A stretch of 6,569 nt of DNA from an uncultured Endomicrobiia bacterium. GTDB lineage: Bacteria > Elusimicrobiota > Endomicrobiia > Endomicrobiales > Endomicrobiaceae. The stretch is taken from assembly GCA_905236115.1 (NCBI GenBank), contig CAJOOL010000164.1, positions 1 through 6,569 of the forward strand, given 5' to 3'. A program made the translations under genes and the position numbers. This document shows positions 1 through 4,160 of this stretch, one piece after another (positions within the stretch are counted from its first letter, which is position 1; the number at the start of each line of letters is the position of its first letter). The notes under the pieces are model-generated. The model was given only the letters and a program-made list of their open reading frames with translations, did not search any database and was not told where the DNA came from.

Positions 1-16
1 AATAGCAGGTTTTTTT

Positions 17-384
17 ATGAAACAAAAACAAACCGGCATCGGAAACAGGATTAAGGATTTGTTATATTTAAAAAAATGTCGCAGACGGAATTGGCAAACA
101 AGCTGGGTATAAAACTGCAAACACTGTCCGTGTGGCTGACAGGGAAAAGAAACCCGAAAGAAGATACCTTGGAAAGAATTGCAAATGCGTTAAATGTTCC
201 GGTAAGAGAACTGACTGAAGACAAAGTAATCAAAAAAAATAATTTTGAAAAAGGTTATGTGAACTCAAAATTCCAATTGAAACTTAAAGAACTGGAAATA
301 AAAATTTTAGACTTGGAGAAAAATTTTGAAGAGAGAATTTTAAAATTGGAAAAGAAATTTCCGGCAGACAAAATCTGCTCATAA
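17..384 (+). CDS. XRE-family HTH regulator with coiled-coil tail, frame broken at A7 run
   Basis: Probable DNA-binding regulator. Reading from ATG 17 gives MKQKQTGIGNRIKDLLYLKK, the usual first helix of an XRE/Cro-C1 domain, but this frame then leaves the domain and stops shortly after. The rest of the domain lies in the -1 frame from codon 76 (MSQTELANKLGI...), with a recognition-helix region LQTLSVWLTGKRNP and the helix ending in IANALNVPVREL. Joining the frames at 70-76 gives a continuous 122-residue protein: HTH at about residues 8-68, then a charged, leucine/isoleucine-rich segment at about 86-115 that should form a coiled coil for dimerisation. ATG 17 has an AGG at 7-9 with 7 nt spacing. 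ATG 76 has no site at normal spacing and would remove helix 1. The gene is therefore frameshifted, either through programmed or slippage expression, a real 1-nt deletion, or a homopolymer sequencing error. The minimal intact frame is 76-384. Target unknown; the flavodoxin promoter next door is a candidate. Confidence 0.75.
67..76 (+). other. Putative -1 frameshift / A7 slippage site
   Basis: In the frame set by ATG 17 the bases read T TTA AAA (67-73), a canonical X XXY YYZ slippery heptamer, inside a run of seven A (70-76). A tandem -1 slip reads TTA AAA, then AAA (73-75) and ATG (76), which restores the HTH frame exactly. An AAGGA at 53-57 lies 9 nt upstream, close to the distance of the internal Shine-Dalgarno that stimulates -1 frameshifting in E. 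coli dnaX. The site and frames are seen directly; that it works is inference. I see no strong stem-loop just downstream. Confidence 0.5.
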
Positions 385-438
385 TTTTTGTTAATTCATA
401 ATCAGTGTTTCCTTAACATTTCAAAAAAATTTCATCCC

Positions 439-467
439 TTGAAAACCGCAGCATTTTTTCTTATAAT
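439..467 (+). promoter_or_regulatory. Sigma70-type promoter of the flavodoxin-luxS-glmM run
   Basis: TTGAAA (439-444) and a perfect TATAAT (462-467) are separated by 17 nt, and transcription should start near 474. It lies in the gap after the HTH gene and leaves a leader of about 55 nt before ATG 529. A TTTCAA at 419-424 is the inverse of the -35 TTGAAA, and ATTTCA occurs at 418-423 and again at 429-434, so a regulator site overlapping the -35 is possible but weak. Confidence 0.8.
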
Positions 468-489
468 CTTACAAAAGCAAAATTTCGCC

Positions 490-512
490 GGCATAAAAAT
501 CGGCATAAAAAT
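490..512 (+). repeat. Short direct repeat in the flavodoxin leader
   Basis: GGCATAAAAAT occurs at 490-500 and 502-512, a perfect 11-nt repeat with a 12-nt period, lying between the promoter and the ribosome binding site. Function unknown; it may be chance in AT-rich leader DNA. Confidence 0.6.
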
Positions 513-515
513 AAA

Positions 516-522
516 AAAGGAG
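516..522 (+). promoter_or_regulatory. Ribosome binding site fixing the flavodoxin start
   Basis: AAAGGAG sits 6 nt before ATG 529. It rules out the longer open frame from ATG 388, whose first 47 codons run through the promoter and leader. Confidence 0.85.
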
Positions 523-528
523 TTTGAT

Positions 529-1146
529 ATGAAAACAGTTTTATATGCAGTGTTGATTATAGCACTGGCCGCAGGAATATCTTCTTTAATTCACTTGTAT
601 AAAGTATCCAAAAAGAATAAAAACGAAATGGCAAAATATTCCGCCGCAGTTAAACTGAACAAAAATTTGGGAAGAACTTTAGTCATTTATTATTCTTTAA
701 CAGGCAAGACAAAAGACATTGCTTTAAAAATACAAGCTCTTACAAATGCGGATATTTATGAGATAAAACCGAAAGAGGAAATAAAGCAAAGCCCGGCATT
801 GTATGTAACATCAAAAAAACAAATTTCTTCCGGTAATTATCCGGAAATAATAAACGACTTTCCGAACATTGACGAGTATGATACCGTTTTTGTCGGCTCT
901 CCGATATGGTGGTATACCGCCGCACCCGTGGTGCTGGAATTTCTGAAAAAGTTTGATTTTAAAAATAAAAATGTTGTTCCTTTTTCCACGCAGGGAAGCA
1001 ACTACGGAACTTATTTTGAAGATTTTAAAATGAAAGCAAAAAATGCAAATATTTTAAAAGGGGAATCTTTCAACAATTTGAATTCAAGTTACGACCAACA
1101 GGTTAAAAATAAAATAATATCATGGTTGAACGGATTGGAAAACTAA
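529..1146 (+). CDS. Membrane-anchored flavodoxin family protein
   Basis: A 205-residue protein: one N-terminal hydrophobic helix (about residues 3-24, LYAVLIIALAAGISSLIHLY), a lysine-rich stretch, then a flavodoxin-like domain from about residue 49. The FMN phosphate-binding loop is visible as YYSLTGKT (54-61). The second flavin loop GSPIWWYTAAP (123-133) and PFSTQGSNYG (151-160) match the flavodoxin_4/NADPH-reductase-like group. The positively charged segment after the helix suggests an inside anchor with the domain in the cytoplasm, although an uncleaved or cleaved signal sequence cannot be excluded. Expected role: FMN-dependent electron transfer or reduction, partner unknown. It is first after the promoter at 439-467 and 54 nt upstream of luxS, so probably co-transcribed with it. 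No lipobox cysteine is present. Confidence 0.85.
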   Translation: MKTVLYAVLIIALAAGISSLIHLYKVSKKNKNEMAKYSAAVKLNKNLGRTLVIYYSLTGKTKDIALKIQALTNADIYEIKPKEEIKQSPALYVTSKKQISSGNYPEIINDFPNIDEYDTVFVGSPIWWYTAAPVVLEFLKKFDFKNKNVVPFSTQGSNYGTYFEDFKMKAKNANILKGESFNNLNSSYDQQVKNKIISWLNGLEN

Positions 1147-1200
1147 AGGATTGAAATTTCGGGAAACAAAAATTTTAAAAAAAACGCAAAGGAGCATATT

Positions 1201-1695
1201 ATGGAAGTTATAAAAAGTTTTACAATAGATCACACTCACTTAAAACCCGGCATTTATATTTCACGTGAAGATAAAGGATTTACAACTTTTGATATTCGTA
1301 TAACCGAACCGAATAAGGAACCTGCCGTTGCTCCTGCAGCGATGCACAGCTTGGAACATTTAACGGCGACATGGTTCCGCAACTCAAAAGTAAAAGATGA
1401 TGTTGTCTATGTCGGTCCTATGGGATGTCTTACGGGAATGTATATCATTATGACAGGAACTTATACAGTCCAAGATATAAGAAAACTGACGATTGAATGT
1501 CTTGAATGGATTTTGATGCAGAAAGAAGTTCCCGCAACAACTGCGGAAACCTGCGGTAATTATCTGCTGCACGACCTGCCGATGTGCAAATGGGAATGCA
1601 AAAGATATATTGACCGACTAAAAAATGATTTTCACAGCGAATATACAAAACTTTCCGTGAAACTGGACGACGGAAAAGTTTTTGCCGATGCGTAG
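1201..1695 (+). CDS. luxS: S-ribosylhomocysteine lyase (LuxS)
   Basis: Cleaves S-ribosylhomocysteine to homocysteine and 4,5-dihydroxy-2,3-pentanedione, the precursor of AI-2, in the activated methyl cycle; cytoplasmic metal enzyme, normally a homodimer. The 164 residues match the family length. Visible key residues: the metal motif HSLEH (H49, E52, H53), the third ligand C118 in TCGNYLLHDLP, the catalytic cysteine C76 in GPMGCLTGMY, and R33 in FDIRI, which corresponds to a substrate-pocket arginine. The sequence style (GPMGC, CGNYLLHDLPM) is that of the Clostridium/Bacteroidetes-like branch rather than the E. coli or Bacillus branch. Start: AAAGGAG at 1188-1194, 6 nt before ATG. It follows the flavodoxin by 54 nt and precedes glmM by 62 nt. 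No methylthioadenosine/SAH nucleosidase gene is in the window, so whether it serves signalling or only recycling cannot be told. Stop is TAG, the only one among these genes. Confidence 0.96.
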   Translation: MEVIKSFTIDHTHLKPGIYISREDKGFTTFDIRITEPNKEPAVAPAAMHSLEHLTATWFRNSKVKDDVVYVGPMGCLTGMYIIMTGTYTVQDIRKLTIECLEWILMQKEVPATTAETCGNYLLHDLPMCKWECKRYIDRLKNDFHSEYTKLSVKLDDGKVFADA

Positions 1696-1744
1696 TATTT
1701 TCTTTAGAATTTATGTATAATGAGCAGGATGTTATAAAAAAATT

Positions 1745-1750
1745 AAAGGA
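1745..1750 (+). promoter_or_regulatory. Ribosome binding site fixing the glmM start
   Basis: AAAGGA lies 7 nt before ATG 1758. This start gives the family's typical N-terminus MKFFGTDGIRG, so the in-frame ATG at 1713 is not the likely start. Confidence 0.8.
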
Positions 1751-1757
1751 ACAAAAT

Positions 1758-3119
1758 ATGAAATTTTTCGGAACTGACGGAATAAGAGGAAAAGCTGATA
1801 ACTTTCCTTTTGACGATAATACCGTATCGCTTATCGGATATGTTTTGGCACAAACTCTGGACAAAAACGGTAAAGGAATTTTGATAGGACGAGATACCAG
1901 ACAATCAGGCAAAAGAATTTTGCAAGCTTTGACAAAAGGCATAAATGCCGCAGGAATAAAAGTAACGGATTTGGGAATACTCCCCACGCCTGCCGTTGCA
2001 TATCTTTTAAAAAATAACGACTATCAGGCGGGCATTGTAATTTCAGCTTCGCATAATCCGTATACCGATAACGGAATAAAATTTTTCTCTTCCAAAGGAA
2101 CCAAACTTCCCGACGATACCGAAGCCGAACTGGAAAAAAATCTTGTAAAATATATTGAAGAGAAAAAAGTTTTAAAAACCGATTTGGAAATAAAAAATAT
2201 TTCTTCTTCGGAAAGCGAAAATCTTGTAAAACAGTACGAAGATTTTTTGGTTTCTCTTTTGCCGGAAAATTCACTGAAAGACAAGACCATAGCAATAGAC
2301 TGTGCCAACGGTGCGTCTTATAAAATTGCTCCGAAAGTATTGAAAAGACTTAAAGCAAATGTTGTCGTAATAAACGCTAATCCCGACGGAAAAAATATAA
2401 ATTTGAACTGCGGAGCTTTACATCCGGAAGCAGTTGCCGAAGTTGTAAAAGAAAATAAATGTTTCTGCGGATTTGCTTTTGACGGTGATGCCGACAGAGT
2501 AATTTGTATTGATGAAAAAGGAACCGTCCGCGACGGAGATTATTTTCTGGGCGTGGTTTCAAAATATTTAAAAGATACAGGCAAACTTAACAACAATACT
2601 TTGGTAATAACCGTTATGGCAAATTTAGGACTTGTGAAATTTGCCGAAGCCGAAAAAATTAATCTTGTAGTAAGCAAAGTCGGCGACAGATACGTTTATG
2701 AAGATTTGATAAAGCATAATGCAGTACTCGGCGGGGAACAATCCGGACATATCATTTTCAGAAATCTTCTTGATACCGGCGATGGACAGATAAGTGCTTT
2801 GCAGATGTTGAATATTTTGACAAAAGAAAACAAGAATTTTTCTTCGTTGTGCGGAAAAATAAACAAGTATCCGCAAATTCTTATAAATGAAAAAGTTGCA
2901 CAAAAAATTCCTTTGGGAAAACTTCCCGAAACATCAAAAGTCATAAAAAATATTGAAGAAAAATTAGGCACGGACGGCAGAGTTTTGGTTCGCTATTCCG
3001 GAACGGAAAATCTGTTAAGAGTAATGTTGGAAGGGCAGAATAAAGAAGAAATTAAATTTTTTGCACAGGAAATAGTAAAAACAGCGAAAGAAGAGATAAC
3101 GGCAATGTACAATGTATAA
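1758..3119 (+). CDS. glmM: Phosphoglucosamine mutase
   Basis: Converts glucosamine-6-phosphate to glucosamine-1-phosphate, the step feeding UDP-GlcNAc for peptidoglycan and lipopolysaccharide; cytoplasmic, Mg-dependent, alpha-D-phosphohexomutase superfamily. The 453 residues fit the usual GlmM length. Motifs in order: FFGTDGIRG at the N-terminus; the phosphoserine loop ISASHNP with catalytic S98; the metal loop DGDADR (242-247); the sugar loop GEQSGH (326-331); and the phosphate-binding loop RYSGTEN (412-418) followed by LLRVMLEG. GTDGIRG plus RYSGTEN favours GlmM over phosphomannomutase or phosphoglucomutase. The last codons (AMYNV and the stop) lie inside a 7-nt tandem repeat that continues into the spacer, so the extreme C-terminus looks rewritten by the repeat; the catalytic domains are intact. 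It lies 62 nt after luxS, probably in the same transcript. A TATAAT at 1716-1721 has no good -35. Confidence 0.96.
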   Translation: MKFFGTDGIRGKADNFPFDDNTVSLIGYVLAQTLDKNGKGILIGRDTRQSGKRILQALTKGINAAGIKVTDLGILPTPAVAYLLKNNDYQAGIVISASHNPYTDNGIKFFSSKGTKLPDDTEAELEKNLVKYIEEKKVLKTDLEIKNISSSESENLVKQYEDFLVSLLPENSLKDKTIAIDCANGASYKIAPKVLKRLKANVVVINANPDGKNINLNCGALHPEAVAEVVKENKCFCGFAFDGDADRVICIDEKGTVRDGDYFLGVVSKYLKDTGKLNNNTLVITVMANLGLVKFAEAEKINLVVSKVGDRYVYEDLIKHNAVLGGEQSGHIIFRNLLDTGDGQISALQMLNILTKENKNFSSLCGKINKYPQILINEKVAQKIPLGKLPETSKVIKNIEEKLGTDGRVLVRYSGTENLLRVMLEGQNKEEIKFFAQEIVKTAKEEITAMYNV

Positions 3120-3128
3120 TGTACAATT
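3103..3128 (+). repeat. Degenerate 7-nt tandem array A, overlapping the glmM stop
   Basis: Units CAATGTA (3103-3109), CAATGTA (3110-3116), TAATGTA (3117-3123) and a partial CAATT (3124-3128). The array covers the last glmM codons and its TAA stop (3117-3119). Array B at 3149-3174 has the same layout. Confidence 0.85.
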
Positions 3129-3148
3129 AACGACGAACGGCAAAAAAG

Positions 3149-3174
3149 CAATTTACAATTTATAATTTATAATT
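3149..3174 (+). repeat. Degenerate 7-nt tandem array B, glmM-pdxJ spacer
   Basis: Units CAATTTA (3149-3155), CAATTTA (3156-3162), TAATTTA (3163-3169) and a partial TAATT (3170-3174). Unit by unit it matches array A (CAATGTA, CAATGTA, TAATGTA, CAATT) with three G-to-T changes and one C-to-T change: 22 of 26 positions are identical. The TATAAT strings it creates have no good -35, so I do not call a promoter here. Confidence 0.85.
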
Positions 3175-3220
3175 GGCGGATAAGGGTGTGCCGAAGAACA
3201 TACAACAAGGATAAAATAAA

Positions 3221-3946
3221 ATGATAAAACTCGGTGTAAACATAGATCATATAGCAACACTCAGGCAGGCAAGAAAAGAAGATTTTCCGTCCCCCGTAAA
3301 AGCTATGGCAGTATGTGAAAAAGCCGGTGCAGATTCCATAACCACGCATTTAAGAGAAGACAGAAGACATATTCAAGATAGGGATGTTTTTGAAATAAAA
3401 GCAGCAATGCAGACGAAACTGAATTTTGAAATGGCGGCCTGCGACGAGATAGTAAACATAGCACTTAAACTTCAGCCATATTCCGTGTGCATTGTTCCGG
3501 AAAAAAGACAGGAAGTCACCACCGAGGGCGGGCTGGATGTCTTTAGTCAGAAAGATAAACTTGCAGAAGTCGTCAAAAAACTTAAAGACAAAAATATAAT
3601 TGTAAGTATGTTTGTTGACCCGGATGAAAAGCAGATACAGGCGTGTGCCGATATTAAGGCCGATTCCGTTGAAATACATACCGGAAAATATGCCAACCTG
3701 TTTAAAGTATCAAAAGAAAATGCCGCAGACGAAATGAAAAATATCAAACGTTCTGCCGAAATTGCGAAAGAATGCGGACTTATATTTAATGCCGGGCACG
3801 GGCTTGATTATAAAAATGTTTTTGATATATGCGGTATAGAAAATCTTAATGAATTAAATATAGGCTTTTCAATAATTGCACGTGCCGTTTTTGACGGATT
3901 GGAAACGGCGGTATTTGAAATGAAAAAAATATTGTCAAAATACTAA
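3221..3946 (+). CDS. pdxJ: Pyridoxine 5'-phosphate synthase
   Basis: Condenses 1-deoxy-D-xylulose 5-phosphate with 3-amino-2-oxopropyl phosphate to pyridoxine 5'-phosphate, the ring-closing step of DXP-dependent vitamin B6 synthesis; cytoplasmic TIM barrel, usually octameric. The 241 residues match family length. Visible: the N-terminal signature KLGVNIDHIATLRQAR (3-18), THLREDRRHIQDRDV (42-56) with the general-base H43 and phosphate-binding R45 and H50, FEMA with E70, the loop VPEKRQEVTTEGGLDV, and NAGHGLDY with H193 as proton donor. By homology these correspond to H45, E72 and H193 of the E. coli enzyme. Start: AAGGA at 3207-3211, 9 nt before ATG. It lies 101 nt after glmM behind the 7-nt repeats; no convincing promoter of its own is seen, so readthrough from glmM is likely. 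No pdxA or other B6 gene is in the window. Confidence 0.96.
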   Translation: MIKLGVNIDHIATLRQARKEDFPSPVKAMAVCEKAGADSITTHLREDRRHIQDRDVFEIKAAMQTKLNFEMAACDEIVNIALKLQPYSVCIVPEKRQEVTTEGGLDVFSQKDKLAEVVKKLKDKNIIVSMFVDPDEKQIQACADIKADSVEIHTGKYANLFKVSKENAADEMKNIKRSAEIAKECGLIFNAGHGLDYKNVFDICGIENLNELNIGFSIIARAVFDGLETAVFEMKKILSKY

Positions 3947-3960
3947 AAATTTTGTATAAT
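3932..3960 (+). promoter_or_regulatory. Sigma70-type promoter of tRNA-Thr (and probably the ligase gene)
   Basis: TTGTCA (3932-3937) and a perfect TATAAT (3955-3960) with 17 nt between them. The -35 lies inside the last codons of pdxJ. Transcription should start near 3967, about 100 nt before the tRNA. Confidence 0.8.
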
Positions 3961-3990
3961 GACGAAAATCGCAAAACAATTTTCGTCGTT
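3958..3990 (+). repeat. Inverted repeat at the pdxJ end / tRNA transcript start
   Basis: GACGAAAAT (3961-3969) pairs perfectly with ATTTTCGTC (3979-3987) around a 9-nt loop; with one G-T pair it extends to 3958/3990. It follows the pdxJ stop by 14 nt but lacks a T-run after it, so a factor-independent pdxJ terminator would be weak. It also spans the expected start of the tRNA transcript, so it could be an operator. Confidence 0.6.
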
Positions 3991-4060
3991 GAAAAGTTGA
4001 AGAGTTGAAAAGTTTTTTCAACCGTTCAACAGAGCGAAGTCCGTTCAGCTATTCAACTCT
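3988..4060 (+). repeat. 8-nt period array with inverted copies in the tRNA leader
   Basis: Units GTTGAAAA (3988-3995), GTTGAAGA (3996-4003) and GTTGAAAA (4004-4011) repeat with an 8-nt period. Inverse copies follow: TTTTCAAC (4015-4022), GTTCAAC (4024-4030) and TTCAACTCT (4052-4060). GTTGAAAA (4004-4011) can pair with TTTTCAAC (4015-4022), while AGAGTTGAA (4001-4009) can pair with TTCAACTCT (4052-4060), so the two stems exclude each other. The region as a whole is an imperfect palindrome. Confidence 0.75.
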
Positions 4061-4068
4061 GTATTATT

Positions 4069-4141
4069 GCCGACATAGCTCAGTTGGTAGAGCAATTGCT
4101 TCGTAAGCAATGGGTCGGAGGTTCAAGTCCTCTTGTCGGCT
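4069..4141 (+). tRNA. tRNA-Thr (anticodon CGT)
   Basis: A complete 73-nt cloverleaf: acceptor GCCGACA (4069-4075) pairs with TGTCGGC (4134-4140), discriminator T4141; D-arm GCTC/GAGC; anticodon stem ATTGC/GCAAT around loop TTCGTAA with anticodon CGT (4102-4104), reading ACG; T-arm GGAGG/CCTCT with loop TTCAAGT. CCA is not encoded. An 8-T run (4144-4151) follows almost at once, and the next gene starts at 4161, so any readthrough transcript must be processed or share the tRNA 3' end. Confidence 0.95.
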
Positions 4142-4160
4142 TATTTTTTTTGGGTAATAA

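Noticed and set aside
388..528. Longer flavodoxin frame from ATG 388
   Set aside because: It would run through the promoter (439-467) and leader; the strong ribosome site at 516-522 marks ATG 529.
1716..1721. TATAAT before glmM as a separate promoter
   Set aside because: The perfect -10 string has no recognisable -35 at 16-18 nt spacing, and the TG lies directly against it rather than in the extended -10 position.
1713..1757. Earlier in-frame start for glmM at ATG 1713
   Set aside because: It lacks a good ribosome site, while AAAGGA before ATG 1758 gives the family's N-terminus MKFFGTDGIRG.
1448..1987. 179-codon minus-strand open frame across luxS and glmM
   Set aside because: It is antisense to two clear enzyme genes, and its translation shows no family features or ribosome site.
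1831..2295. 154-codon minus-strand open frame inside glmM
   Set aside because: It is a shadow of the glmM coding sequence, with low-complexity F/L/R-rich translation.
3161..3173. TATAAT strings before pdxJ as promoters
   Set aside because: They are produced by the 7-nt AT-rich repeat and have no -35 at proper spacing.
3967..4068. T-box or other riboswitch in the leader before tRNA-Thr
   Set aside because: No T-box consensus, specifier loop or terminator/antiterminator pair is seen; the structure is explained by octamer repeats and their inverse copies.
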